DNA of 64,000 bases from Novosphingobium sp. HII-3 (GCF_002916655.1 NZ_PPSM01000014.1:558001-622000), one strand, 5' to 3'. Counted from the stretch's first letter, positions 41,104 through 50,922 are shown. Numbers and translations are program-made. Notes: a model not told the origin generated them from the letters alone.

Positions 41104-43632
41104 ATGAAATTCACCTCACTCCTTTCGACGGCGACCAGCACGATTGCTGTCGGCGCCGCATTCCTCGCTGTCCCTGCAGTCGCGCAGTCGACCGGATCGG
41201 TTGACTTCGAGGAAGGAACTATTGTCGTTACCGGCCAAGCAAGCCGCAGTGTAGCAGGCGTTCAGGTACCCAACACGTCCAAGGCCAAGCAGGTCCTCAC
41301 GGCGGAAATCATCCAGACGCAGGTTCCGGGTCAGACCGTGAACGATGTGATCAATCTGATGCCGGGCGTAAGCTTCCAGAACAATGACCCGTTCGGTTCG
41401 GCCGGCGGTACGCTGACGATCCGCGGCTTCGACGACACGCGTATCTCGCAGACTGTGGACGGCATTCCGCTGAACGACACGGGTGGTTATTCGCTGTACT
41501 CGAACCAGCAGCTCGACCCCGAGTTGATCGAGCAGGTTAACGTCAACCTGGGCACGACGGACGTTGACTCGCCGACCGCCGCTGCTTCGGGTTCGACCGT
41601 CAACATCCGCACCCGCAATCCGTTCGATGAATTCGGCGTCCGCTTCCTGGGTTCGGCCGGCGACTTCAACTTCTTCCGCATGTTCGGCGAAATCGACACC
41701 GGCGTCCTGAACTCGAGCGGCACGAAGGCATTCCTCTCGGCTTCTAAGGCAACCAATGATACCGTCTATGGCGGTATCGGGAAGATCGACAAGACCCAGT
41801 TCAACGCGAAGATCTACCAGCCGATCGGCGACAACGGTGACTTCGTCTCGATTGCTGGCCACTGGAACCGCAACCGCAACAACTTCTTTGGCTCGACCCC
41901 GCTGCGTCTGGACGCGAACCGTGTTGTCGGCCCAGATTCGAGCAACCGCTTCCCGCGCACGAAGGACGAGCGGTTCTATGAGGTCGCTCGCTGCCAGATC
42001 AATCCGGGCACCAACGGCGTCATTGATATCGATGGTTCCTCCAGCTGCGGTTCGCTGTACGACTACCGCTTCAACCCGTCTAACACCGGTAACCTGCGCA
42101 TCAACTCGCGCTTTACACTCAGCGATAAGTTGACCCTGAACGTCGATCCAAGCCTGCAGTACACCAAGGCGAATGGCGGCGGCACGGTGGATGCACGGGA
42201 AGGCTTTTACACGCAGTCTGCAAACGCCACGCGTGGTGCGATCACTGCCGCTCAAGGTGTTTCCGGTTACATTGGCGGTAAGCCCTACTTCGGTGGTGTT
42301 GACCTGAACGGCGACGGTGACACGCTCGACACCGTGCGCGTTCTAGCACCCAGCAACACCGAAACATGGCGTATCGGCGTCATCGCTTCGCTGCGCTACG
42401 ATATCGACGAATACAACCGTGTCCGCGTGGCCTACTCGTACGATCGTGGTCGTCACCGTCAAACCGGCGAAACCAGCCTTCTGCGTTCTAATGGTTTTGG
42501 ACGTGACCTGTTTTCGGACAACGCGCTGGCCGACGCCGAGGGCAACGTGCTGCAAAAGCGTGACCGCCTGTCCTACGCTATCCTGCATCAGGTTTCGGGT
42601 GAGTACTCGGGCGACTACATGAACGACCGGGTGCACGTGAACGTTGGCATTCGTGCTCCGTTCTTCAAGCGCAACCTCACGAACTACTGTCTTGCCACCA
42701 GCGCGAGCGGCTTCGTTGACTGCTTCAGCACGAATAGCACGGATCAGGCGACCTACGCAGCCGCCAACCCGAGCTATAAGCTGCCGCAGCAGCGCATCCT
42801 GAACTACAGCAAGGTCCTGCCGACGGCTGGTGTCGTCTTCGACGCAACCGACAACGCCAGCCTGTTCTTCAACTACTCGAAGGGCCTGCAGGTTCCGGGT
42901 ACGGATAACCTGTACCAGTCGTTCTGGTATGCGGAAGACACCGCCGGAGCCAACCCGGTTCCTGAAACCACTGACAACTTCGACCTTGGTGTCCGTTATA
43001 CCTCCGGCATCATCCAGGCGTCGCTGACTGGCTGGTACACCCGTTACACCAACCGCCTTGCCTCGGCGTTCGATCGTGACCTTGACGTGACGATCTACCG
43101 TAACCTGGGTCGGGTGGACAAGTATGGCATCGACGGTAGCCTGGCCGTTCGCCCGGTTCCGGAGTTCAGCCTTTACCTCTTTGGTTCCTACCTGAAGTCG
43201 AAGATCAAGGAAAACGTCGAAATCGCCGATGGTGAGTTCGCGGAAACCAAGGGCAAGCGGGAAGCCGGCGCACCGGTCTTCACCTTGGGCGCCCGCGCGA
43301 GCGGCAACATCGGCCCGGTCGAACTCGGCGCGCAGGTCAAGCGGACCGGACCGCGCTACGTCAACGACCAGAACAAGGCGATCGTGATTGGCGGCGTCGA
43401 GGTCTATGGCAAGAAGACCCCCGCTTACACGCTGGTTGATCTGGACGCGAAGGTGAACCTCGACTTCATCGGTCTGGGTGAGCGCACGTTCCTGCAGCTC
43501 AACGTCGTCAACGTCTTCGACAAGCTTTACGTGGGCGGCTTCGACGGGGCCGGTACGTCGACCACCAGCGTGCCGAATGCCTTCATCGGCACTCCGCGCA
43601 CGTTCATCGGTTCAATTAGCTTCGGCTTCTGA
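41104..43632 (+). CDS. TonB-dependent outer membrane receptor
   Basis: An 842-residue receptor with signal peptide (VGAAFLAVPAVAQ), a TonB box-like EGTIVVTGQ (about residues 37-45), a plug domain (TVNDVINLMPGVSF, LTIRGFDDTRISQTVDGIPL) and a 22-strand barrel ending in ISFGF with the terminal Phe. A Cys pair occurs in two extracellular-type loops (near residues 299-317 and 526-540). A loop near residue 400 has DLNGDGDTLD, a calcium-binding-type DxNxDGDxxD motif. The substrate is unknown; no regulator or periplasmic partner is adjacent. Codon choice is richer in T-ending codons than neighbours, as in abundant outer-membrane proteins. Confidence 0.93.
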   Translation: MKFTSLLSTATSTIAVGAAFLAVPAVAQSTGSVDFEEGTIVVTGQASRSVAGVQVPNTSKAKQVLTAEIIQTQVPGQTVNDVINLMPGVSFQNNDPFGSAGGTLTIRGFDDTRISQTVDGIPLNDTGGYSLYSNQQLDPELIEQVNVNLGTTDVDSPTAAASGSTVNIRTRNPFDEFGVRFLGSAGDFNFFRMFGEIDTGVLNSSGTKAFLSASKATNDTVYGGIGKIDKTQFNAKIYQPIGDNGDFVSIAGHWNRNRNNFFGSTPLRLDANRVVGPDSSNRFPRTKDERFYEVARCQINPGTNGVIDIDGSSSCGSLYDYRFNPSNTGNLRINSRFTLSDKLTLNVDPSLQYTKANGGGTVDAREGFYTQSANATRGAITAAQGVSGYIGGKPYFGGVDLNGDGDTLDTVRVLAPSNTETWRIGVIASLRYDIDEYNRVRVAYSYDRGRHRQTGETSLLRSNGFGRDLFSDNALADAEGNVLQKRDRLSYAILHQVSGEYSGDYMNDRVHVNVGIRAPFFKRNLTNYCLATSASGFVDCFSTNSTDQATYAAANPSYKLPQQRILNYSKVLPTAGVVFDATDNASLFFNYSKGLQVPGTDNLYQSFWYAEDTAGANPVPETTDNFDLGVRYTSGIIQASLTGWYTRYTNRLASAFDRDLDVTIYRNLGRVDKYGIDGSLAVRPVPEFSLYLFGSYLKSKIKENVEIADGEFAETKGKREAGAPVFTLGARASGNIGPVELGAQVKRTGPRYVNDQNKAIVIGGVEVYGKKTPAYTLVDLDAKVNLDFIGLGERTFLQLNVVNVFDKLYVGGFDGAGTSTTSVPNAFIGTPRTFIGSISFGF

Positions 43633-43660
43633 TCCCAAACATCCGCTATCGGAACAGGGA

Positions 43661-43693
43661 AGGGGAGGGACCGTGAGGTTCCTCCCCTTTTTT
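43661..43693 (+). terminator. Intrinsic terminator after the TonB receptor gene
   Basis: A GC-rich stem (GGGGAGG 43662-43668 with CCTCCCC 43681-43687) followed by six T residues. Confidence 0.85.
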
Positions 43694-43785
43694 CATGCCG
43701 CCCATCACTCGGGCGCTATCGGACGCCGTCGTGTTGCCTGTCGACCTTGCGCCGCTAGCCTGTGGTCAGGGACGGGAGAGCGAGC

Positions 43786-44394
43786 ATGGCATGGGACCCG
43801 ACGGCGCGTGAACGGCAGATCCTGGGAGCTGCGGAGCGGCTCTCTCCTGTGGGAGCGGATGCTCTGGATGAGCGGCATTTCCAGGCGATGGAGCAACTTC
43901 GGTTGTTGTACGGCCACCCCGAAACGGTCCCGCTCGCGTCCTTCTTCGCGAACCTGGCGCACAGTCCGGAGTTTTTCGCCGCGTACATTCAACTGGGCGT
44001 GACCATCTCGATGCACAGCGCCTTGCCGCGGCGCTTACGCGAGCTGGCGATCCTGCGCACCGCGTGGTTGACCGGCGCGCCCTACGCCTGGGGTGAGCAT
44101 GTTCATGCCACGCAGGGCGGGCTGCTGTCGGAGCAGGATATCGCCGCCATCATCGAGGGCTCGCCTTCGATGGCGTGGGGCGATCTCGAACGGGCGGTCC
44201 TGCAAGCCGTGGAAGAGCTGCACGCCGATGCCCTGATCGGCGATGCGACATGGTCCGTGCTTGCGGGGCATCTGGAGGAAAGGCAGCTGGTGGAGCTCCT
44301 CATCCTCATCGGCCACTATGTGACCACCGCCTATCTTCAAAACAGCCTGCGAACCGCCCTGACCGCTCATGGCCGCGGCCTGTCGGCGCGCTGA
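43786..44394 (+). CDS. Carboxymuconolactone decarboxylase-like (CMD/AhpD fold) protein
   Basis: A 202-residue all-helical protein. The CMD core shows LPRRLRELAILRTAWLTGAPYAWGEHVHATQGGL (44022-44124), with the family Glu and His in WGEHVHA, but no CxxC, so it is not an AhpD-type peroxidase. Relatives act on lactones or have unknown roles. The ATG at 43786 follows GGGAGAG. The gene ends 8 bp before the convergent mtgA. Confidence 0.82.
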   Translation: MAWDPTARERQILGAAERLSPVGADALDERHFQAMEQLRLLYGHPETVPLASFFANLAHSPEFFAAYIQLGVTISMHSALPRRLRELAILRTAWLTGAPYAWGEHVHATQGGLLSEQDIAAIIEGSPSMAWGDLERAVLQAVEELHADALIGDATWSVLAGHLEERQLVELLILIGHYVTTAYLQNSLRTALTAHGRGLSAR

Positions 44395-44402
44395 CGGTCC
44401 GC

Positions 44403-45068
44403 TTATTCGTACACGCAGGCGTCGTAGCCGTCGCGCTTGACGGTGGCGATACGGGCGGCGATGGTGTTGCCGTAGCGGCGCGTGAAACCCGCCGGGCTCT
44501 TCACGGCGCGAGTCTTCGGGCTGGGCAGGGCAGCCGCCATGCGACCTGCCTGGGTGGGCGTGAGCTGGGCGGCGGACTTGCCGAAGTATCGCTGCGCGCC
44601 CGCTTCCACGCCATAGGTCCCGATGCCGGTCTCTGCGACGTTGAGATAGACTTCCATGATCCGACGCTTGTCCCACAAGGTTTCGATCAGGAAGGTGAAC
44701 CACACCTCCAGCCCTTTGCGCAGGTAGCGGGTCCAGCCTTCGCCCTGCCAGAGAAACACGTTCTTGGCTGTTTGCTGACTGATGGTGGAGCCGCCACGGA
44801 TGCGGCCGCCTTTCGCGTTGCGCTCCATGGCCGCTTCGATCGCCTCGGTGTCGAAGCCGTTGTGGGAGCAGAACTTGCCGTCTTCGGCGGCGACCACCGC
44901 AGCAACCATGTTCCGGTCGATCCGGCTGAGCGGCACCCAGTCCTTGGTGATGCCGTTGCCGTCGATCAGCATCGTTACCGTGACGGGCGGCGGCACGAAT
45001 CGATAGAGCACCGTAAGCCCCACGCTGATCGCGACGAACCAGACGATGATCTTGGCGAGAAGGCGCAT
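44403..45068 (-). CDS. mtgA: Monofunctional biosynthetic peptidoglycan transglycosylase
   Basis: A 221-residue GT51 enzyme that polymerises lipid II into glycan strands. One N-terminal helix (about residues 5-25) anchors it. Family motifs are VVAAEDGKFCSHNGFD (catalytic Glu), RGGSTISQQTAKN, KRRIMEVYLNVAETG and YFGKSAAQLT. There is no transpeptidase domain. The start at 45068 (MRLLAK) is chosen; an upstream extension is unlike the family. Confidence 0.95.
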   Translation of the reverse strand: MRLLAKIIVWFVAISVGLTVLYRFVPPPVTVTMLIDGNGITKDWVPLSRIDRNMVAAVVAAEDGKFCSHNGFDTEAIEAAMERNAKGGRIRGGSTISQQTAKNVFLWQGEGWTRYLRKGLEVWFTFLIETLWDKRRIMEVYLNVAETGIGTYGVEAGAQRYFGKSAAQLTPTQAGRMAAALPSPKTRAVKSPAGFTRRYGNTIAARIATVKRDGYDACVYE

Positions 45069-45205
45069 GAAGGACGGGAACCCTGGCTGAGAAAAGAAGG
45101 CTCCCCCTCTAGTCCAAGTTCCCGGCCGGGCGCCAGCCCATCGCGCTGCCATTGGTTGCGCGGCGATGCGACGATGCGGCGTTCGGGCGAGGGCTTGAGG
45201 GCAAT

Positions 45206-45242
45206 GAAAAAAGCCGGGTCGTCCTTGCGAACGGCCCGGCTT
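45206..45242 (-). terminator. Intrinsic terminator after rpoH
   Basis: On the minus strand AAGCCGGG (45242-45235) pairs with CCCGGCTT (45218-45211), followed by a T run (plus-strand A at 45206-45212). It lies 20 bp past the rpoH stop. Confidence 0.85.
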
Positions 45243-45262
45243 TCGACTGGGGTGTGCCTATA

Positions 45263-46174
45263 TCAAAGCGCCGGCAGCAGCTTTCGGTCACCGGCAATGC
45301 GGTTCATTGCCTTCTGCAGCTTTTCGAAGGCGCGGACCTCGATCTGGCGGACGCGTTCGCGGCTGACCGAGTAGACCTGGCTGAGTTCCTCAAGAGTCTT
45401 GGGGTCGTCCGTCAGGCGGCGCTCGGTCAGGATGTCTCGCTCACGGTCGTTGAGCGAGCCCATGGCTTCGACCAGCATTTCGTGACGAACCGAAGCTTCC
45501 TCCGCGTCGGCGACGGTTTCGTCCTGGAGCGGGCGGTCATCCTGGAGGATGTCCATCCACTGGCCCTCGCCTTCCTCGCGCAGGGAGACGTTCAGCGATG
45601 CATCGCCGCCCATCATCATGCGCCGGTTCATATTGACGACTTCCTGCTCGGACACGCCCAGCGTGGTCGCGATCTTGGCGACGTCTTCCGGGTGAAGATC
45701 CGTGTCCTCGTAGGCATCGAGGTTCTTCTTCATGCGGCGCAGGTTGAAGAACAGCTTCTTCTGCGCCGCCGTCGTGCCCATCTTCACGAGGCTCCACGAG
45801 CGCAGGATGTACTCCTGGATCGATGCCTTGATCCACCACATGGCATATGTCGCGAGGCGGAAGCCCCTTTCGGGCTCGAACTTCTTGACGCCCTGCATCA
45901 GGCCGATGTTCCCTTCGGAAATCAGCTCCGACACGGGCAGGCCGTATCCACGGTAGCCCATCGCGATCTTCGCGACGAGACGCAGGTGGCTGGTCACGAG
46001 CTGGGCTGCGGCCGCTGGATCCTGATGTTCCGAATAGCGCTTGGCGAGCATGTATTCCTGCTCAGGAGCCAGCACCGGGAACTTGCGGATTTCGGACAGG
46101 TAGCGGTTGAGGCTCTGCTCACCACCCAGGGCCGGCACGCTCGGCAAGTTTCGTTGGTTGTTGCTCACGTTCAT
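45263..46174 (-). CDS. rpoH: RNA polymerase sigma factor RpoH (sigma-32)
   Basis: A 303-residue heat-shock sigma factor. Region 2 shows HLRLVAKIAMGYRGYGLPVSELISEG (45966-46040), FRLATYAMWWIKASIQEYIL and the RpoH box-like AAQKKLFFNLRR; region 4 ends with the helix-turn-helix SVSRERVRQIEVRAFEKL. It directs transcription of chaperones and proteases such as clpP. No obvious thermosensor hairpin was found over the start. Confidence 0.96.
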   Translation of the reverse strand: MNVSNNQRNLPSVPALGGEQSLNRYLSEIRKFPVLAPEQEYMLAKRYSEHQDPAAAAQLVTSHLRLVAKIAMGYRGYGLPVSELISEGNIGLMQGVKKFEPERGFRLATYAMWWIKASIQEYILRSWSLVKMGTTAAQKKLFFNLRRMKKNLDAYEDTDLHPEDVAKIATTLGVSEQEVVNMNRRMMMGGDASLNVSLREEGEGQWMDILQDDRPLQDETVADAEEASVRHEMLVEAMGSLNDRERDILTERRLTDDPKTLEELSQVYSVSRERVRQIEVRAFEKLQKAMNRIAGDRKLLPAL

Positions 46175-46263
46175 CCGTCCTTTCTAGGTCGGCACACGGT
46201 CAAAGACCCTTGAAGGCGTCTTAGCTTGTGGCCACCTGTTCACGATAGCACATAAATGCGATT

Positions 46264-47205
46264 TCAGTGTCGCAGTTCGTCGATCAATGTCCGCATATCG
46301 TCGGGCAGGGGGCTGACGAAGTGGACCCTTTCCCCAGAAACGGGGTGGACGAAGCCCAGTTCCGCAGCATGCAAGGCTTGTCGCGAAAAACCGAGCCTCT
46401 GGAGACTCGAGCGAAGGGGGGAAGGCGTTCGTCCATAGACAGGATCCCCTAATAGCGCATGGCCTATTGACGCCATGTGAACGCGCACCTGATGGGTCCG
46501 TCCGGTTTCGAGCCGACACTCCACCAAGGAGGAATGGCGGAGCGGTTCGAGAGTGCGGAAATGTGTCACCGCATGCTTGCCGCGGCCGTCGTCTACGAGA
46601 GCCATTTTCTTGCGATCGTGGACGGACCGGGCGATCGATCCGCGTACCGTGCCGCTTGCCGGCACCGGACGTCCGCCGACGATCGCCTGATAGGCCCGCT
46701 CGATGGAATGATCGGCGAACTGCACCGCAAGGCCCTCGTGCGCCTTGTCCGTCTTCGCGACGACCAGCAGGCCGGAGGTGTCCTTGTCGATGCGGTGAAC
46801 GATGCCGGGCCGGGCGACGCCGCCTATTCCCGACAGTTGGCCCCGGCAATGGTGAAGCAGTGCGTTTACGAGCGTTCCGTCGAGATTGCCCGCAGCCGGG
46901 TGGACGACGAGTCCGGCCGGCTTGTCGACGATGACGAGATGGTCATCCTCGAACACGATGGCCAGCGGGATGTCCTGCGCGATCGCTTCGGCGGGCAGGG
47001 CCTCCGGCACGGCGATGGCGAAAGGCACGCCAGCCTCGATCTTGAGGGACGCCTGCTTCACGGGCTTTCCGGCAAGCGTAACCCGACCCTCGCTCATCAA
47101 GGCCTTCACGCGCTCCCGGGAAAGGCCGCTGGCCTCCGCCAGAGCCTTGTCGATGCGGCCGCCGGTCGCGACTTCGCCTTCTATGATGTTTGCGATGACC
47201 CCCAT
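46264..47205 (-). CDS. rluD: 23S rRNA pseudouridine synthase RluD family
   Basis: A 313-residue enzyme with an N-terminal S4 RNA-binding domain (RIDKALAEASGLSRERVKAL) and the catalytic RluA-type core: IVDKPAGLVVHPA, HRIDKDTSGLLVVAKT with the catalytic Asp, and GRTHQVRVHMASIGH. It modifies the helix 69 loop of 23S rRNA if it is RluD; RluA or RluC specificity cannot be excluded. The start at 47205 is 18 bp from a divergent JAMM gene. Confidence 0.92.
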   Translation of the reverse strand: MGVIANIIEGEVATGGRIDKALAEASGLSRERVKALMSEGRVTLAGKPVKQASLKIEAGVPFAIAVPEALPAEAIAQDIPLAIVFEDDHLVIVDKPAGLVVHPAAGNLDGTLVNALLHHCRGQLSGIGGVARPGIVHRIDKDTSGLLVVAKTDKAHEGLAVQFADHSIERAYQAIVGGRPVPASGTVRGSIARSVHDRKKMALVDDGRGKHAVTHFRTLEPLRHSSLVECRLETGRTHQVRVHMASIGHALLGDPVYGRTPSPLRSSLQRLGFSRQALHAAELGFVHPVSGERVHFVSPLPDDMRTLIDELRH

Positions 47206-47223
47206 TGCCGATAGGATTTGGGG

Positions 47224-47616
47224 ATGATCCTTGAAGTGACAAGTGCCGTCATCATGAAACTGCGCGAAGACGCGTCTCGCGCCGCGCCTGAGGAATGCTG
47301 CGGACTGCTGCTGGGGCGGCACGGGCGAATAGAACAGGCGCAGGAAGCGGCGAACATCGCTCCCGACCCGCGCCGCCGCTTCGAGATCGACCCCGCAGCC
47401 TTGTTCGCAGCGTTCAAGGCGGCCCGCGGCGAGGGCGCGCAGGTGCTCGGATACTACCACTCCCACCCGACGGGCGATGCAAGGCCCTCCGCTACGGACA
47501 GGGAACATTCCACCGGGGATTCGCGCATCTGGGCGATCATCGCGGATAGCGAGGTTGCTTTCTGGCGCGATAACGCCAATGGATTCGCGTCCCAGCCATT
47601 TCGCATCGTGCAGTAA
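47224..47616 (+). CDS. Mov34/MPN/PAD-1 (JAMM) metalloprotease family protein
   Basis: A 130-residue stand-alone JAMM domain. The zinc motif HSHPTGDARPSATD (HxH...S..D) and the upstream acidic segment PEECCGLLLG are intact, so it is probably an active isopeptidase or peptidase. Bacterial relatives release sulfur-carrier or ubiquitin-like tails. No ubiquitin-like protein gene is next to it. The gene is 42 bp ahead of chpT on the same strand. Confidence 0.88.
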   Translation: MILEVTSAVIMKLREDASRAAPEECCGLLLGRHGRIEQAQEAANIAPDPRRRFEIDPAALFAAFKAARGEGAQVLGYYHSHPTGDARPSATDREHSTGDSRIWAIIADSEVAFWRDNANGFASQPFRIVQ

Positions 47617-47658
47617 GCGAGGCGATAGCCCAAGTAGTACGGAAAGCAGCTGAAACCC

Positions 47659-48300
47659 ATGACCACGAGTTCAATCGAACTTGCCAGCCTCCTGTGTTCG
47701 CGCCTGTGCCACGACATGCTTAGCCCGGTCGGCGCGCTCACCAATGGTCTTGAACTGCTCGCCGATGAGAAGGACCCGGAGATGCGGCAGCGCTGCTTCG
47801 AGCTTCTCGATCAAAGCGCGCGTATTTCCACGGACAAGCTGCGGTTCTTCCGCCTTGCGTTCGGCGCCGCCGGTGGCTTTGGCGAAATGGTCGCGGTGAG
47901 CGAGGCGAAGGTCCTCGTCGATGCGCTGGTCGCAAACAACCCGCGCGTGACCCTGGCCTGGGCGCTGCCGAGCGATTCGATGCCCAAGGCGGCCATTAAG
48001 ACACTTCTCAATTTCGCGCTGATCGGCCTTGAAGCGCTGCCGCGCGGCGGCACGCTGGAAATAGCGGCTGAATACCGCGACGATCACAGTGAGCTTGTGG
48101 TGCGTGCCGCCGGGCCACGTATCGCTTTCGACCGCACGATCGGCAGTGCTCTTGAAGGGACTTTGCCGGAAGGGGAGCTGTCGAGCCGGACGGCGCCTGC
48201 CGCGATGCTGTGCCAGCTTGCGCGCGAGCTGAAGGGGCAGTTGCAGTACGTGCTTGCGGAAGACGCGCTGGTGCTGGGCGCCATGCTGCCAAGGGCCTGA
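47659..48300 (+). CDS. chpT: Histidine phosphotransferase ChpT
   Basis: A 213-residue homologue of Caulobacter ChpT, which relays phosphate from CckA to CtrA and CpdR. The phosphorylated His sits in LASLLCSRLCHDMLSPVGALTNG (47678-47746). The C-terminal half is a degenerate Bergerat-like fold lacking an ATP site. Presence of ChpT points to the alphaproteobacterial cell-cycle circuit, and ClpXP encoded nearby is the protease of that circuit. Confidence 0.92.
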   Translation: MTTSSIELASLLCSRLCHDMLSPVGALTNGLELLADEKDPEMRQRCFELLDQSARISTDKLRFFRLAFGAAGGFGEMVAVSEAKVLVDALVANNPRVTLAWALPSDSMPKAAIKTLLNFALIGLEALPRGGTLEIAAEYRDDHSELVVRAAGPRIAFDRTIGSALEGTLPEGELSSRTAPAAMLCQLARELKGQLQYVLAEDALVLGAMLPRA

Positions 48301-48325
48301 ACACACTTCCGCGGAGAGGAGCGCG

Positions 48326-49030
48326 ATGAACCGCTGGCTGGTCAACCGGACCGTGGCGTCTCCCAACTGGAACGAGCGCAAGCTGCCGGTCAGCATGATG
48401 GTGCTGCACTACACCGGCATGAACTCGGCCGACGAAGCGCTTTCGCGCATGTGTGACCCGGCCGCGGAAGTCTCGGCCCACTACATGATCGATGAGGAGG
48501 GCTGCGTCACCGCGCTCGTCCCCGAGGACAAGCGGGCCTGGCATGCGGGGCGCTCCTACTGGCGCGGCGAGACCGACATCAATTCGGCGAGTGTGGGGAT
48601 CGAACTTGTCAATCCGGGGCACGATCGGGGCTATCGGCCTTTTCCCGAGCCGCAGATGGCCGCGCTCCTGCCCTTGCTGGCAAGCATCATGAAGCGCCAC
48701 GACATTCCCCGGGCGAACGTCGTCGGCCACTCGGACATCGCGCCCTCCCGCAAGCAGGATCCGGGTGAGCTCTTCGACTGGGACAGGCTTGCGGAACTGC
48801 GGCTGGCGCTGGCTACGCCGAGGGCCCGGATGAACCTGTTCTATGACAACCCCGGCGCCTTCTACCTCGCGCTGGAGCGCTTTGGCTACGACATCACCGA
48901 TGGCCGTGCGGCGGTTACCGCGTTCCAGCGGCGGTGGCGGCCGGCGATCATCGACGGGCAGATCGATGGGGAAATCGGCGGCATCCTCTTCGAACTTCTG
49001 TTGGAGCGCGACACCGGCCGTGCTAGGTGA
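48326..49030 (+). CDS. N-acetylmuramoyl-L-alanine amidase (Amidase_2 with C-terminal peptidoglycan-binding domain)
   Basis: A 234-residue AmiD/AmpD-type zinc amidase. Zinc ligands are visible in VLHYTG (His) and GHSDIAPSRKQDPG (His, Asp, with the catalytic Lys); the Glu of VGIELVNPG matches the catalytic Glu. A short peptidoglycan-binding domain follows (AFYLALERFGYDI, AVTAFQRRW). There is no signal peptide, so a cytoplasmic recycling role like AmpD is plausible. The start at 48326 follows GGAGAGGAG. Confidence 0.9.
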   Translation: MNRWLVNRTVASPNWNERKLPVSMMVLHYTGMNSADEALSRMCDPAAEVSAHYMIDEEGCVTALVPEDKRAWHAGRSYWRGETDINSASVGIELVNPGHDRGYRPFPEPQMAALLPLLASIMKRHDIPRANVVGHSDIAPSRKQDPGELFDWDRLAELRLALATPRARMNLFYDNPGAFYLALERFGYDITDGRAAVTAFQRRWRPAIIDGQIDGEIGGILFELLLERDTGRAR

Positions 49031-49036
49031 CCGCCC

Positions 49037-49494
<458 letters not shown>

Positions 49495-49506
49495 AATCAC
49501 GAAAGC

Positions 49507-50295
49507 TCAGGCCGCTTTGCTGCGGGCCTCTTCCACTTCGCTCGCGGTCAGGAACCAGCGGTCGGTCCCTTCGAGGCCAATGGCGGTCAGCGTTCCGTGC
49601 AGGAACGCGCCGGTATCGATGCCAATGCGGTTGCTGCAGATGTCCGGCTGCGGGGTGATGGTGTGGCCATGCACGACGAAGCCGCCGAAGTCTCCGCGAT
49701 GGCTGAGGAACGGTTCGCGAATCCAGCGGCAGTCCCGGCCACGCTGCTGGTCAAGCGGGGTATCGGGCCGTACGCCAGCATGGACGAAGACATAGTCTCC
49801 GATGCAGACCAGTTGCTTGAAACCCGCGAGGAAATCGATGTCTTCCTGCGGAATGGCGGCGTTCATCAGCCGCTGCGCCTCCTCCCAGTCCGCTTCGCGC
49901 AGCACGTCTTTGTCGACACCATAGGACAGTATCGTTTCCGTGCCGCCAAACTTGAGGAAGCTGCGCAGGGCCTCCACGTCCTCCCGGGAGACGAGAAGCA
50001 TCTCTTCGTGGTTGCCCTGGATGTATTCGATCCGGCGGCGGGCGCCCCAGTTCCTTGCCCGGCGGACGACGGCCGCGCTGTCTTGGCCGCGATCGATCAG
50101 GTCCCCGAGAAGCACGACTGTGGTCTGCGCAGGGCCGCGCTCGGCATCGTCCCGCTCGATAGCCGTTATCAACTGCTCGAAAAGATCGGCGCGGCCGTGG
50201 ATGTCTCCGACGGCGTAAACCCGTTCGCCCGGGGGCGTCGAAGGAACTTGGCGATTATCAGCCCGGCCCAGAATCTTGCGTATGGTGTTCAGCAT
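49507..50295 (-). CDS. Metallophosphoesterase, PrpA/ApaH-type serine/threonine phosphatase family
   Basis: A 262-residue calcineurin-like enzyme with all metal motifs: GDIHGR, GDLIDRG, GNHE, VFVHAG and VVHGHT. Relatives dephosphorylate proteins (PrpA/PrpB) or cleave diadenosine polyphosphates. The start at 50295 is chosen because it gives a short leader to the first motif; the upstream extension is not conserved-looking. It is convergent with rnpB. Confidence 0.9.
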   Translation of the reverse strand: MLNTIRKILGRADNRQVPSTPPGERVYAVGDIHGRADLFEQLITAIERDDAERGPAQTTVVLLGDLIDRGQDSAAVVRRARNWGARRRIEYIQGNHEEMLLVSREDVEALRSFLKFGGTETILSYGVDKDVLREADWEEAQRLMNAAIPQEDIDFLAGFKQLVCIGDYVFVHAGVRPDTPLDQQRGRDCRWIREPFLSHRGDFGGFVVHGHTITPQPDICSNRIGIDTGAFLHGTLTAIGLEGTDRWFLTASEVEEARSKAA

Positions 50296-50490
50296 TGTAT
50301 TGCCATGGAGTATAGCCGTCGCAGAAATCGGGCACAACCCGTTGCGAATACGGAGATCGCTGCCGCGGGGCGGCCCGACGACGGATCCTGGTGGGGCAGA
50401 TGTCGTCGAAAACTCCTGGGCACTGCCCTTGCCAGCCTGTCGACGGGGTCTATCTACGCTCCTCGAAAAGACCATTCACAAGGCCCTTCC

Positions 50491-50922
50491 ATGACACGAT
50501 ACCTTCACACGATGATCCGCGTAACCGATGCGGAGGAGACCGTCCGCTTCTTTGAACTCATCGGTCTGCGCGAGACGCGCCGCTTTTCCAACGAGAAGGG
50601 GCGGTTCACCCTGATCTTCCTCGCCGCGCTCGGGCAGGAAGACGCCGAGGTCGAGCTGACGTACAACTGGCCCGCTGAGGACGGTTCCGCCGAAACGTAC
50701 ACCGGCGGCCGCAATTTCGGCCATCTGGCCTTCCGGGTCGAGAACATCTACGAGACGTGTCAGCGGCTCGCCGATGCGGGCGTCACGATCAACCGCCCCC
50801 CGCGCGACGGGCACATGGCGTTCGTGCGTACGCCGGACGGCATCTCGATCGAGCTGCTTCAGGAAGGCCATCTCGAACCGGCGGAACCCTGGGCGAGCAT
50901 GCCCAACGTGGGCAGCTGGTAA
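50491..50922 (+). CDS. gloA: Lactoylglutathione lyase (glyoxalase I)
   Basis: A 143-residue VOC enzyme that converts the methylglyoxal-glutathione adduct to lactoylglutathione. The four metal ligands are visible as His in YLHTMIRV, Glu in AEVELTYNW, His in FGHLAFRV and Glu in GISIELLQ. Length and motifs match GloA well. It is divergent from the phosphoesterase gene. Confidence 0.92.
   Translation: MTRYLHTMIRVTDAEETVRFFELIGLRETRRFSNEKGRFTLIFLAALGQEDAEVELTYNWPAEDGSAETYTGGRNFGHLAFRVENIYETCQRLADAGVTINRPPRDGHMAFVRTPDGISIELLQEGHLEPAEPWASMPNVGSW

Noticed and set aside
41116..42255. A 379-residue frame antisense to the TonB receptor gene
   Set aside because: Arg/Val/Asp-rich composition and no start signal; the receptor frame is complete.
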